Source of the DNA: Glandiceps talaboti
Lineage: Eukaryota > Hemichordata > Enteropneusta > Spengelidae
Reading direction: 5' to 3'
DNA length: 64,000 nt
NCBI RefSeq assembly: GCF_964340395.1
Contig: NC_135555.1
Span: 6,290,001-6,354,000 of the forward strand
Shown: positions 1-12,606 of the stretch, piece by piece
Position numbering within the stretch: the first letter of the stretch is position 1
How the letters are laid out: each line of letters starts with the position of its first letter
The notes under the pieces: model-generated
What the model was told of the DNA's origin: nothing
What the model saw: only the letters and a program-made list of their open reading frames with translations
Database searches by the model: none
Position numbers and translations under genes: made by a program

Positions 1-1043
1 TTCACCACGTTTTCGATCACCGGGTGATATATATGACATCTTGTCACGGTATAACACGCCAATCCCATCGAAAATTAGGTAGCTTATCACACTCAATCAA
101 AGACGAACAGCGGGAAACCTCATATCTTGAAATGCTTTCAGCTATTCTCTCCGGAGACAGAAAACACCATGTTCCAAATAATACAAATAAGCTGTTTATG
201 ATAAAGGTCAGGGGTCAACGGTGATCCCTCTCTCTCCGTGTCAGATGCTACTAATGGTTACTACTTTTAGTAGCAGCAGAGTACTTGAGAAAACTCATCT
301 GGTTCCGGCTCACTGTAAACCATGGCAGGCGATTTGGTCAACGTGGTCAATCCAATTTTCCCGCCAAATTTTCATCGAACTATACAAATTACATTTTTCT
401 TTAAAAAGTTGTTAAATAAAACACTACTTTAAGACGCAAGTGATGAATACTCTGTACCTATCATTTTTAATTCAGTGAAATTGTTCTAAACGCTGAATTC
501 TTGAGAGTTTTGATAATGGTTTTTGTATGCGTTTTCGCACGTCGTGTGCAATATGGCTGGATGCATGACTGACACGTGACTCAAGTAGTCATTCGATATT
601 TTGATTGAGCAGATATGTTCCAGGACAAACAAGTTAGCTATAAACAACTTGAACTTAAACTTGTGAACAAGTTAAAACATGGGAAAAAAAGCTCAGAAAA
701 TCAAAACAATCAAGAAAATCTCGATTTGTCATGGATGTCGGTGATAACGCGTTAAAAAGTCACTTCCCGCTGATTTCCCCATTTTGTCCTTGATTGGATA
801 TTCTCATTTTAATTAAAATGTATATAAATAACAACAAACTAACGTTGGACTTATAATCTAACGTTACTCTTTTACTTTAGCCGCTCAGTGACATGAAAGA
901 GCTACTAGAAATGAATGATATGCTAGCCAGGGTGTTAAAGGCAAACTAACAGTCAAATTTGAGGTGTTAGTCTAGACGATATTTATGGCATATGCTGCTA
1001 ACTCGTTCAAAGTGGGATCAAAATTATACCATTTAGCTGTATA
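1..1043. other. no gene seen
   Basis: Single-copy-looking AT-rich sequence. Short open frames have no family resemblance. Confidence 0.6.
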
Positions 1044-1104
<61 letters not shown>

Positions 1105-1163
1105 GTGTCTCTCTCTCTCTCTCTGTCTCTCTCTATCTCTCACTCTCTCTCCCTCTCTCTCTC
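1044..1163. repeat. (CTGT)n followed by interrupted (CT)n
   Basis: About 14 CTGT units to 1100, then CT repeats broken by G and A. The open frames here encode only SVCL/SLSL repeats and are not genes. Confidence 0.97.
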
Positions 1164-4100
1164 AGTCGGTAGAAACCTCTCTTCAAAGTAATCGCTCTAT
1201 GTGGTCGTTCGGAGGTGTCGAAATGGACAGTGAATGTATTGTTTTAAGATAGCGTAAACAATAATATTGTTGGCATCTATGGCCCTATCTCTCTTCCTAT
1301 CTACATGTAGCAGTTAACCACACACCCTAGAATGACTGATGTACGTGAATGAAGTAAGAAACGCGTCACGGGTTGTTGGTGTATACACTCCCAACAAAAG
1401 ATCGTCGGAGTATAGAATGATGCTATAGTGTCTTCTAGCGTGAAATTAATTATCATCTGTTTACGGACAATACAATCGTGTAGGGTAATTTTGTAAAGTG
1501 TCCCAACTACTTGTTTCAAAACATTTATACATTGTGTATAAATTGTTTCTCTTGTACTCCTCATTCATGTTGTGAATGCTAGTATTTCTGTTTGTTGGTT
1601 GAGCTGATGTTTGTATTAAACACGTTCGCACACACTAAGTCCCCGCCTCTTACAGTAGTACTGTATATCGATTCATGAGTGAGGAACACATTTGCGATCT
1701 ATAGCCGTCACTGTTTATTTCGTCAAACTTTCGCACCAAAAAGTAACAATCATTCCAGTCGAACTTCCCACAGCAGAGAAAATGGCACAAGTGACCAAAT
1801 TCTACTGTAACTACGCAATTCCATGTCGCTTCTAAAAATCCCTAGTTTTCCTTCTCTTACCAAAAAAAATAGCTGGTTTTGTCTCAAATACGATTTTCCC
1901 CAGACGAAACTAATTCTTTTTGCTGCTTTACACCACTTCAGGTATGTGTTGGTGCACAACTTCAAGTTGAAAACCGAACGTATCTGAACGGCCATTGGAT
2001 CTACGTTATAAAAGACTCGTTACAGTTCTTTCACCACTATTTCAGTCTCGGATAGATAAAAGGAGAGATAAAAGTGCATAAGCCGAAGTAAAAGCTTTTT
2101 TAGACAATTCTTTCTTATGTGAAAATTAACTCCTTTGTAATCAGGTCCGTAAAGCCTCTGTCGTCGACGGGGAAAGTTTGTCAACTTGAAATAATTGAGA
2201 CTGAGAGTGGTTAAAGTAGTCTTGCTGAAAACAACTTTCAATGAACTTCAAGCCTTGTGTGATCGCCCCGCGTTTGATTTTCACTTCCACGTGTATTGTG
2301 ACTTTGATTATCTTGATGACATCGATGCCATTAAAGTCCCTTAATCGAATTCAGGTAAAATACATGCTTGTTTTGTACACTTGCCTAATTTTCTTGTAAC
2401 TATTTTTATATCAACGGTCTTTAAATACTTCAGTGGTTGATCGCTGTTCCACTATCTCTCCGACTTGGGTACTTAAAAATAATCGGAACTTCAAGTTTAT
2501 TGACAACGTGGAGTCCTTCCGACCTCAATGGATATTCCCAGTTGTTATCGAATGTTCACCTTTGATCTTAAGTTGAATGATCTCAAGAGTTGGCATCAAA
2601 AGTGTAATTTGTAGACAACAAAAGGACATTGTCTGTTTTTCAAAACTGTCCCTTTCCAACCCTCCCCCTATATTAATCTCCCTATGTATTTCCTGTTGCT
2701 CCGATTTATTTCCCCTCCCAGGGTCCCGGCCCAGGGTCACTAAGGTTTGCCATTCACTAAGGTTTAAAATCTATTTTTTAAAGTAAACGAAGGACTAAAA
2801 CATCGCACGCCCTTACGTTCTAAATATCCGTACAATGGCACACGGCCAAACTGTTAATAACTCGTGAAAGAAATTGTCTGCCTACTTCGGAAAATGATTC
2901 TTCGGTTTCACAGCTCATTTTCAAACGTGAATATCCAGGCGGCTACAAAGAAACACGCTTTATATTTCGACCTCTTACTGCGATATGATAAATTGTGCAC
3001 GAGTCGTAGAAATTAAAGTAATTAGCGGGGTTGAAAGTCGTCGTAAAACATTGTGGATTTCCTTTCTCAACTTTTGTGACTTTGCAACGAGGCGCTAACA
3101 GATGATGCTGCCTAGCGCCCTCTACACCAATGACTTGGTACATGATATGTTCCGATTTTTCAGTAGGATTTCTTGTGCTCGATGAATGTAAAAGAAAACG
3201 TGGTCGCATTTTAACAAATATTTGTTATCATTTCATTGATATGGAGTATGGCTTTTCTTTTAGCCATACCTCAAATAATTGGAATTATGATTTGGGCTGA
3301 GAATGCCTGGTTGTGTGGGCATTTTTTCCTTGTCTGTGTAGGCTATTATAGCACGTATTGTTTCCCCTACCACCACAACAGGCTTCATTGAATGATGTCC
3401 ATTGACAAAAGAAACGGGGAAAATGTTATCAAAGTTAGGAAGGGGTCACAAGTCTCGGCTACAATAATCTCATTTCGTGTATACTATATTATTAGTTCCA
3501 TTTACTTTTTTTATCAGGTATGACGTTCTCATTAAAGTATATGTTCCAAAGAAACGTTTCACCTCTTCATATATTGTTCTGTAAAAGTGAGGTAAGTGAT
3601 AGACAGAGGTCGAAATGATTCATTATTTCTAGATCATAGCAAATTTTGAAGTGTAAAGGACTTGGAGTAACCATGGTAACTCCTGACGTATACCAAAACA
3701 CCTTTCTGCCTAGAAACATTTCCGATAGTGTTGTTGTCAGTACTTCTAGTGACGCAGTTAAACTTTATTTTAAGTGGATCGATAGGAATGAATGTCATTG
3801 TTGTCAAATATAATCGATGACAACACTTTGGTTTAAAAGTATTAATAAACATTCATAGAACAATATTTATAATAAGCAGCATATTGCTTCCTTTTGTGTC
3901 ATGAAGACGTTGACAATATTATACCCTTTCGATGTGTTCAGACCACTGAGGCGATCGTCATGTATTCATCTACAACAAACTATATACATAATTATATCAC
4001 TGCTGCGATAAAACTGGACCCAAGATTAGAACATTGAAAAATACAGAACACAGCACAAATACAACATTTCATCAAAAAAGGCGTCTTCACAAAAAATACA

Positions 4101-4239
4101 ATGACTTGTGAAAGATTTCTTTATTTAATTGAAACATGCTGACACAAAATAAAACAAAAAACAATTCAATACATAGCAGGAAAACACAACAATATACAAA
4201 TCCACACTAGAAATGGTCATGGCAGACTGTATTAAAAAA
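1164..4239. other. no gene seen
   Basis: Short ORFs only. AGCGCCCTCTAC, a motif that recurs at 6989, is at 3114. Otherwise nothing stands out. Confidence 0.6.
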
Positions 4240-4440
4240 TCATTGTGATATTCTGACGTCATGTCTCGCCTCTACAAATCCCCGTTTTATTTTGGCGGCG
4301 CTTTTGGGTAATTAAGCAATTAAGAATCCCAGCTATCAAATTGCCTCGTTTCCGCCCCAAATTTAGAAAACAATGAATGTGAAAAGATTAATATTTTCCT
4401 TGTGACGTCACAGTGCAAACAGAGCGTGCTCAAGGATGTA
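4240..4440. promoter_or_regulatory. candidate regulatory segment with two CRE sites
   Basis: Two exact TGACGTCA palindromes (4254-4261, 4403-4410) frame an E2F-like TTTTGGCGGCGC (4290-4301), two homeodomain-type cores (TAATTAAGCAATTAAG) and CTATCAAA, a TCF-like sequence. No repeat or gene is here. The site matches are visible; regulatory activity is an inference. Confidence 0.3.
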
Positions 4441-5241
4441 TTCTTTCAAAACATAGAATCAGTATGACAATATTTTGGGAGAAAACAAATGTAGTACGAA
4501 CAATAAATACTTAAATAATAATTGATGCTTGTTTCTGCAATAAGTTACAGGTAATGAAAATGCTAGTGATATGTTTCCCTTTGTTCTTTATCATTTATGA
4601 ATGTTTGTTGTTTTATTGTTTACTACACTAATAGTAATAGCGTGTATATTTGTTTGTTGTACTAAGCACTGGAGCCATGCAAGGAACAGTTGTACACGTT
4701 TTCGACGCTAGTGGTGCTATGCTGATTCTTTTAAAACTCGTTATTCACAGTATTAGGTGTACGCTCTGATTGGTCGCATGGTGGCGCTAGTGCCTCAGAA
4801 GCTGCTAAACTTGGAATCGTCAACAATGATGTAATTGGTTCAAATATCACGAATGTTTAATGGTTGATTTGTGGATTTTGTTATATGTGGCGATTCTAGT
4901 TTGTTGACATATACGTAACCGAAAGAACTTAATTTTACATTTATTAGCTCCACCAATCTTATCTTGTACCTACATTGTGAAATCGTCGTAGAGTTGTCTA
5001 CAACGATGACAGGTGCTAGTTGGATATGGACTGTGTGGCGTGTGAAAATAACGTCGTGCCATAGTTACCGTGATTTGATTAAGAACAGTAACTAGACAAT
5101 CCAGAATATATCAGAAACATTTCATTTAAAAGTGATAGGTCTAAGACATTAGGGAAACAAGCACATGTACAAATGTCAAGAATGAAATCAAAATAGTTGC
5201 CCACATCAAAGGCGATCGAAACATGGTTTACAGTTCAGTAC

Positions 5242-5495
<254 letters not shown>

Positions 5496-5704
5496 AAAGA
5501 TGTGTGTACAGAAGAAACAAAAGTTTAGGATATATAGGTATTTTGTCTGAGTGGTGGCGCACTTTCACTTGAAATTAACTGTTGATGCTGTCCCTGTCAT
5601 CAACGTTCAATTAGTGAGCCTTATCGCCTTCCATCGATGATGTTTGTTTATCCAATCATAAAATAACATAATCAGTTAGAAAACGAATTATCCAAACGTA
5701 TGTC

Positions 5705-5736
5705 TGACGTCATCGAGTTGATTAAGTTTGACGTCA
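5705..5736. promoter_or_regulatory. paired CRE palindromes
   Basis: TGACGTCA occurs twice, at 5705-5712 and 5729-5736, 24 bases centre to centre. These are consensus CREB/ATF sites; function is not shown. Confidence 0.3.
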
Positions 5737-6590
5737 TTGGCTGGTATAATGATAGTACAATAATTTGGTATCTTGTAGAAGGATTGATAGCACGGCTTAC
5801 ACTTTACAGAGCATGGGACATTTTGTGGAATTCGTATAATTACCAATCTCCTTGTACAATAATTAAACGAAGTTCCATGTTTAGTATTAGAAAGGCCAGA
5901 GCAAAGAGATGCAATTTTAATTAAAGTAATATGGTAAAGAGTCGAAACCCTAACGGTATACAACGCCAAAGCAAACACTATATTTGAGACAATGTAATGA
6001 TGACAGTACTCCCAAAGCTCCCTCTGGTAATATTACGAATATTTCATACACTTCCTGTACTTCGTTTGACCTTTGATACAGTAATTTTGTAGAGGGCGGT
6101 GACCTACATTTGTGTGGTACTTGCTAAAACACATTTAAGTATCAATGAAGGACAGAGACATTCACAAAATGACTAATATTATCGATTGTATTTTGCGTAA
6201 CAGTGGTTGATGTCTAAATTGTAGTACTTGGCAATTTTATACACAGAGTAAGTCACGGTGTGGATCATTACACTTTTAAGTGAAATCCTGCGTTTGAATT
6301 AATTGAAAACTAATCAAGTGTAATGGAAACATCAAACAGTTTTGCCGCACAGTAAGATTTGGTCAATTTTTCACGACAAAGGAGGTTTTTACTGTAAGCA
6401 GCTGGGACTTCCTATTAAAATGCACCACGTACATTGTTGGCAATGTATTAATGCGTCCTCATGGCCATGTGAAAAGCGCCCTCGCCGGTAATTGTAATGT
6501 CGAGCTGGTCGTAGTCTCAAGTTTTGAACTCAGACAACCAAAAAGTTGTGTTGGTTTCTGAAATTTGAATGGACTTGATTATTGGGACTA

Positions 6591-6617
6591 CTTTCTTTCT
6601 TTCTTTCTTTCTTTCTC
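6591..6617. repeat. (CTTT)n
   Basis: Six to seven CTTT units. Confidence 0.95.
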
Positions 6618-6743
6618 TTATTGTCGTAATACGACTGCAATGATGCAGCAGTAACACTATAACAGTACACCTAGTCAGGCACTTACTGGTGTTATTCACA
6701 TTACAAAACTCACACCACCAATATTACACCTCTTTTAACAAAG

Positions 6744-6797
6744 TATACTGTGAGTGGAGGTGTATATAGTAACTACACTGTATAGGAACTAGACTAA
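6744..6797 (-). mobile_element. partial MITE, TAGTCTAGTTCC family
   Basis: TATACTGTGAGTGGAGGTGT, then GTATAGGAACTAGACTA, is the family's half element in reverse orientation. The body is diverged. Confidence 0.6.
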
Positions 6798-8387
6798 TTT
6801 GAATACAATCCAGTGTTTCTGGGTTGCTTTGTTGATAACGAAGTGGATCTGACTTAGTTTGGCTACAACTAAATGTATCTGGGTTAATTTGGCGAAGCAC
6901 TCAAAACAAGACAGTATATATTCTTGGCCACCGCAATTACTAGTAATAGTAGTATGTAGATACAAGTAACACATCACTTGTAATCAACAGCGCCCTCTAC
7001 CCACATTACCCTTTATACTTTGTTTTTACGTGATAGCTAGAATGGCGATTTGAAAGTTATATAAGTTTTTATGAAAAAACTAAGATTATTCTCTCTTCTC
7101 TCGTTATACATGTATCTATTAGATCGCTAGAATTCAACATTTTCTTCTCCAGTCCCCTGTACGCGTCGTCATGGAAACAAATCTTCATCACCCTCGAAAG
7201 ATAATGGAACAATCCGATCAGAAAATTTATAAATGTTGGTTGTAAATGTATGACAACGGTCGCAAACATTCAGTGCCAGAAACCGGTGATGAAATATGGA
7301 AACTACAAATAAAAAAAATGCTCATATAATCAATTTGCAAGTTTTCATCCAATGTTTAAACAAGTGTCGTTGTAATCTGTCCTGGTCAATTCATCAGAAG
7401 ATATCTTACGTAATAAAAGGAAGTAGAATTATTTGCAATTCGATAAATCTAGACTTCTTTAATTTGATCTTGAAATTTTCCAGCGAAAATCTAAATGTAC
7501 AGTATTAGCCATAACAGTAATTCACTAATGGGAGGTGTCGGAAAGGATGACAACTTTCACTCCATTCGTCTTTGTGCTAACCCTGCAGCTGCAGCAGTCC
7601 AGGGTCCCGGCCTTTATCTCAATCACCCGAGGTCCTACAGTAGGTGGCATAGGACGCTTACGCGATGTATCCAGCGGCGATGAGCACACAGGAGGCTGCA
7701 ATTCATCCATTGGAACCGTCGCTCTTTTTATGTCCGTGTTTATCGATTAAAATGGATGTAAGAACACGTTTTATTTCACAGATGGCTACAAATATTCTAA
7801 TTTAAAAATGAAAAGTAGCAAGGGCAACGAGGATCCACTTCACCGTTATAAATCTCCATGCTCTGGTTTATTTATTTGGTGGTTATTACGAGGTACGGGA
7901 GAACAGACAACAAGCTAAGGTCTTCCAAGATACATAAATCTACAGCAACCCTCTTGGCCGACCCATTAATTTAACATGTTGTGAAAGATGTACGTGGTAA
8001 TACACAGGTCTCCGTGCTTAAACCCCTTTGTTTCTACATCCGACATATCTTAACAGTTTACAGATTTCGGTTTTGAACGAAAATCTGTACTTATGCTTTC
8101 CCCCCCCCCCCCCATTTTATGCCAAACTAATTTACCAGCTATTTCATACATAAAATAATAATTTCACTACAAGTGGACAAGGTTTAAAAAAAGAGGCAAG
8201 ACATTTTGTGTAATTATTTTCTACAAAGTGCAAGTCATCAAATATATCAAAACTTTAGATAGACTCATACATCAACTTTATCTCAACCCTGAAATGTGTA
8301 GGTGTCGTTAGAACATAAAGAAACCGGGAAGAAAACCCGAAGATGGTCTAAAATAGCATGAATAATTTGTAACCTTCAAACACAGCT

Positions 8388-8574
8388 GTAGCCTACTCAT
8401 ATTTTTGGCGGACGACGGCTGATGCTTCTTTTTCAGCTATTGTAACTGCCATTTTGTTTTCGTTCGTACTTGGTATGGTAAGGACGAGCGAATTTTTTAT
8501 TTTAAAAAAAAAAATTGGCATTTATATATAAAATGGAAGCGTCAGTCGTCCGCCAAGACTATAGGTAGGCTAAC
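8388..8574. mobile_element. 187-base foldback element
   Basis: The arms 8388-8428 and 8536-8574 pair imperfectly. Both carry GTAGCCTAC at the outside and TTGGCGGACGAC then GCTTC further in. The loop of about 105 bases is A/T-rich with no ORF. No clear target duplication is visible. Its outer GTAGCCTA is shared with the foldback at 8781. Confidence 0.6.
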
Positions 8575-8780
8575 ACCTCAGTTACTGACGTTACATGTAA
8601 ACGGTCTACAAAGGTACTGAACATTATATCTTGTCTTGTTTGCTGTATTTTCTTCCCAGTCTTCAAAACTAGATGTTCTTGCCTAAAAAAATCAAAGAAT
8701 CTTGCTAATATGTAAATTCTATTCTGACGTATTTGGCAAAAAATGGGGATCACAAAAGATGGTGTAGTCTTAGCTCTAAC

Positions 8781-8874
8781 GTAGCCTAGAATCAAGTCGT
8801 GGTGGGATTTTGGTCTTGCGTTGTGGTCGGCGAAAAGCTAGAGCACAATCCCCACACGATTGATTGTAGGCTAG
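8781..8874. mobile_element. 94-base foldback element
   Basis: The arms 8781-8811 (GTAGCCTAGAATCAAGTCGT onward) and 8847-8874 (AATCCCCACACGATTGATTG onward) form an imperfect inverted repeat of about 28 bases with a 35-base loop. It shares the outer GTAGCCTA with the foldback 200 bases upstream, suggesting the same family. Confidence 0.55.
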
Positions 8875-9011
8875 CTCCAAGGCTAGGATTTGAAATCCGT
8901 TTTTCTTTTAGCAAACGACTACAGAATCTATTAAAAGTGAATAGCCTGTAGTAACGATGTCAAGAAGGCGACTGTTAAATCCAGGACAATCTTTGTGGTT
9001 GACCATTGTTG

Positions 9012-9139
9012 TAGTCTAGTTCCTGACGACCGTACGCGTGTTCCGATTTTTATACACTACTTATGTTCACAAGACGTACTGTATAAAGATACATGTAACG
9101 TAGTGTAAAATCGGAACACGGTCGTCAGGAACTAGACTA
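9012..9139. mobile_element. 128-base MITE with perfect 10-base target duplication
   Basis: The ends are TAGTCTAGTTCCTGACGACC and its complement. The inverted arms are about 45 bases each, with the inner arm GTGTTCCGATTTT...ACACTAC. ACCATTGTTG occurs immediately before (9002-9011) and immediately after (9140-9149), a textbook target-site duplication. There is no ORF, so any movement would have depended on a transposase encoded elsewhere. The length of the duplication (8-10 bases across family members) suggests a hAT- or Mutator-like source; this is an inference. Confidence 0.85.
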
Positions 9140-9380
9140 ACCATTGTTGATGAACTTCGGCTTCTCAAATGAGCGAAAAACTGGTCGTTTATAAGATATA
9201 GTTATATAAACACAGACTATAATCAGATAAGCTTATTTCCAAAAACTTGCATTGTTTTAATGAAAATTTTTGACTACAACTATTTTTGAACCAAATCCTG
9301 ACAATACTTAATGATGATAGACAATTTTTAAAATGTGATCGGTAATTTTGATATCAAGTTTTTTTCAGTCAATAATTTCA

Positions 9381-9426
9381 TAGTTTAGTTTCTATACGGT
9401 ACGTTACGATTTACAACCCCACTCAC
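9381..9426 (+). mobile_element. partial MITE, TAGTCTAGTTCC family
   Basis: TAGTTTAGTTTCTATACGG followed by CGTTACGATTTACA and CCCCACTCAC matches the first half of the 12512 element with several substitutions. The second half is not recognisable. Confidence 0.6.
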
Positions 9427-9693
9427 ATCCAGTCTATTAATTTCAGCCCTGCCAATTGAATCAATTTATTGAAAGTTATGACACTCATAGTGTAAAGGAA
9501 ATAGCCGTCAACTCCTCCAATTTTAACGATGTCTTTCTGGATTGAATATATGTCAGTATGCCGGCAATGTGTCAAAGGTCGGCAGGAAATTTCACCTCAC
9601 ACGTTCACGATGTTTGTGTCCTATCAAAGTCGACACTTTCGCGCCAAAATAAAGATTCCTTGTGTGGTGATCGTATGCTCTTATGAAAGTGTG

Positions 9694-9754
9694 TACGATT
9701 TATACCTGTGAGTGAAGGTATAAATCGTAACGATACTGTATAGAAACTAGACTA
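9694..9754 (-). mobile_element. partial MITE with an internal hairpin
   Basis: The right side GTATAGAAACTAGACTA matches the family terminus in reverse. The left side is a perfect 14-base inverted repeat (9694-9707 and 9716-9729) around GTGAGTGA, so the AGGTGTAAATCGTA block appears twice in opposite orientation. The copy is therefore rearranged relative to the consensus. Confidence 0.6.
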
Positions 9755-10803
9755 AGTCGCATTTTAATGTAAACTGGTCTTCTAATGTCACGCAGAATAT
9801 ATGTGCCAATAAACTGTTCTTGCTTTGTCAAATAAAACCATTCTTTTGCAAGAAAACACCAAATAATAATGAATATAGGAGTTATAGACCTAAGGATACA
9901 CCGAATCGGGATGCGTTTTTTTATTTGCTGTTATCGAACATGTAAAAAAGTTGGGGTATTCAAACTGTATAGTCCAGATTTTCATATCAAATACGCTGTA
10001 AATTCAAATAATCTAAAAAAAAAAAAGAAAAGAAAAAAGAGAGATTGTGGACAGGCCGAAAAAATAAAGCAAAATAGGACATAATGTTTTTCATCTGAAA
10101 AATTCACAATCCCCTGACCCTTGAACGATGCCCTACTTATTTCATGTATTTTTGGGTTTATTAACTAGACCACATGTTTAATCTTACGCCCACTGTGTAC
10201 CATGATATTACATTATATTTGGATAACTACGTAGGTTTTGAACGAGAAACGTCCGGTGGAAATCTTCTCTTCTCCGTAGCTTCCGACAGAAGATGCCGCA
10301 ACTGATACCGTACCATCCAGGTTAAGCGATACAATGTGACCTATTTACTGGTATTTCCCACTTTTGGTATTCGATAATTTATATTTTCACATGTATTTAC
10401 TTTCGAAACTGTCATAAACTATGATAAACTATCTATAGACAAATTCGGTTTGCAAGGAAGTCTGGTGTCCTTTATGAGCGGAAAGGTGGCCTTCTACGTC
10501 ATGATAAGGATGTTTAGAATCGGATCCTTTCTCTGCAATAAAATTGTTTTGTTTGTTAGGTGCAAGGTGTATTGAATTGTTGCGTAAATTGCACAGTGCT
10601 CTCAATCAAAACATTCGGAAATAACCTCACTGATGGCTTCCATCAGAACTCAAAGGCGATAATTTATCCTCTTGTCACCAAAAGTCGAACCATACGAATG
10701 GATACATATATCAAATTGTCATGGTAACTTTTAATAGTATTAAAGTCAGTTGTTCAAATACGTGCGATAAAATATCAAATGAGAAACGCGCAAGCACGAC
10801 GAG

Positions 10804-10887
10804 GTCCAGTCATGTACATATGGGGATTTTTGACTCTCGATCGCCGGTAGGGGGAAGACGAGAGCCAAAATCTCCACATAACTGGAC
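10804..10887. mobile_element. 84-base imperfect foldback
   Basis: GTCCAGTCATGTACATATGG at the left pairs with CCACATAACTGGAC at the right, and GACTCTCG pairs with CGAGAGCC next to the loop. A related AAAATCTCCACA segment recurs at about 11005. The open frame over 10721-11131 runs across it and is not coding. Confidence 0.45.
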
Positions 10888-11333
10888 TTGTACGCGCATA
10901 AATGTAGGTACATGCGCACAAGTGATCGATAAACATAAAAAAGACCACCATTTTTCAGATGAATCTTTACAGCCCAGTTGCATCGGGAAAGGCCACAGAC
11001 AAAAATCTCCACACGATAAATTTTTAGTCTGGATTCCAACGTGGTTTCTAACTAAACCACATCTGGTCAAAGTCCCTCAATCAGCACAAAAAGTTGTTCA
11101 TCCAATCAGTGAACCCCAGCTATCATATTGACGTAAACAGTGTATAAGTAGCATTCTGAGCTGATAAATATACCATATTTGGACATTACATAACTGCCCA
11201 AATAAACACCAACTTTATGAGGGACTGTGATTGATTAACAAAGACATGATGTTAATCTCTGTGTGGGGCGGCTGTGGATGAATTTTAAATTGCATCTCAT
11301 GAAACTCAGGACTTCTAGAGTAAACGACTTTGA

Positions 11334-11392
11334 CTATACTGTGAGTGGAGGTGTAAATCATAACGATGCCGTTATATGAACGAACTAGACTG
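11334..11392 (-). mobile_element. partial MITE, TAGTCTAGTTCC family
   Basis: In plus orientation it shows GTGAGTGGAGGTGTAAATCA, then GAACTAGAC. This is the reverse of the 12512 element. The match extends upstream into AGAGTAAACGACTTTGACTA, which is the central part of that element. The outer end is lost or diverged. Confidence 0.65.
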
Positions 11393-12511
11393 ATAGACTC
11401 TGGGCTAGATGACTCGAAATCCATCGAAGGGAGTATAATATCCTAAAACAAGTCATTTTATGTTTGACTGATAAAAGGCAAACTTACAAATTTATGGAAA
11501 ATAATATTTATTTATGTGATAATGATCATCACAAGTGATTGTTCTTTCCAATGTCTAAGTATATGTCAATAAGATGAACACTTTCCAGACCTGTTAATTG
11601 ACACACAAAAGCCCAATTCTTATTCCTGTTGTGAATGCATTATCAAATCGGAATGCAATCTTGTGTGGGCTTCACACTTAACAGACACCTCTTGACAGTC
11701 CTGGTAAAACAAAGTGAAAGAATATCAAAGATATAGTATACTAGTACATATTTGTCCACCAAACCCGTCCCTTCTCAATTCAAACGATCGTCTATAAGTC
11801 AGGACTGGACATTGGACAAAAACCATCTCATAATTGTTATTATTACCAATATTATTAAATTGTTCAATTCGACATATCCAAATCGACTAAATAAGAATTC
11901 ATGGAAGCAATTGTAAAACTCAAACTTAGCTAGACTTGAAGAAAACCAACGTCCACGAAGTCTGGTCTTTAAATTTGTTGGGTCCTGTTAAAATTAGTCA
12001 AGGTACCTGGAGGTATCGAAAGAAAGACAACAACATCAACAATAACATCAACAGTAATGACAACGACAACAATTACAGCCACGTTAACCATATAACACAT
12101 CCGTTGATGTATTATAGTCTCATTACATTGCAGTTTACCACGCACTCAAGAATAGTTTTGATTCACAAGTTGATAGACACTGCCACACCGAGGAGTCTTG
12201 TTTACTACAGGGGGTAAATCCTTGAGATGTCCTTATGTCTTGTTACCAGTGTCAGTTGTAAGATATGACAGATAACAAATCGTTGAAGAAGACTTTCAAT
12301 TGTATCTGACAACTCTAAGTACATACTCGTGCTATTGAAACAAGCGATCAAAATAGTCTCTGATAGTATTTACAAGTCGTAATAATATCCAGATTTTGTC
12401 TTTCAATTCGCGGTCTATTTTGGACACTTATCTATAATATAAAAGACTACGTTTTAATACAAGGATACTTGTAAATTTGTAAAACTTATTATTGTTAGGA
12501 TAGGATTATTG

Positions 12512-12606
12512 TAGTCTAGTCCCTATACGGTATTGTTACGATTTACACCTCCACTCACGCATAGTCAAAGTCGTTACTCTGGAGACCACGTTGGCAGCCA
12601 GACTAT
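12512..12606 (+). mobile_element. 95-base MITE, TAGTCTAGTTCC family
   Basis: It begins TAGTCTAGTCCCTATACGG, contains TTACGATTTACACCTCCACT, and ends GTTGGCAGCCAGACTAT. GATTATTG occurs on both sides (12504-12511 and 12607-12614). It carries 15-20 central bases that the 25769 copy lacks. Confidence 0.75.

Noticed and set aside
10721-11131. 136-codon plus-strand ORF
   Set aside because: It runs through a foldback element, and the reverse frames are also open.
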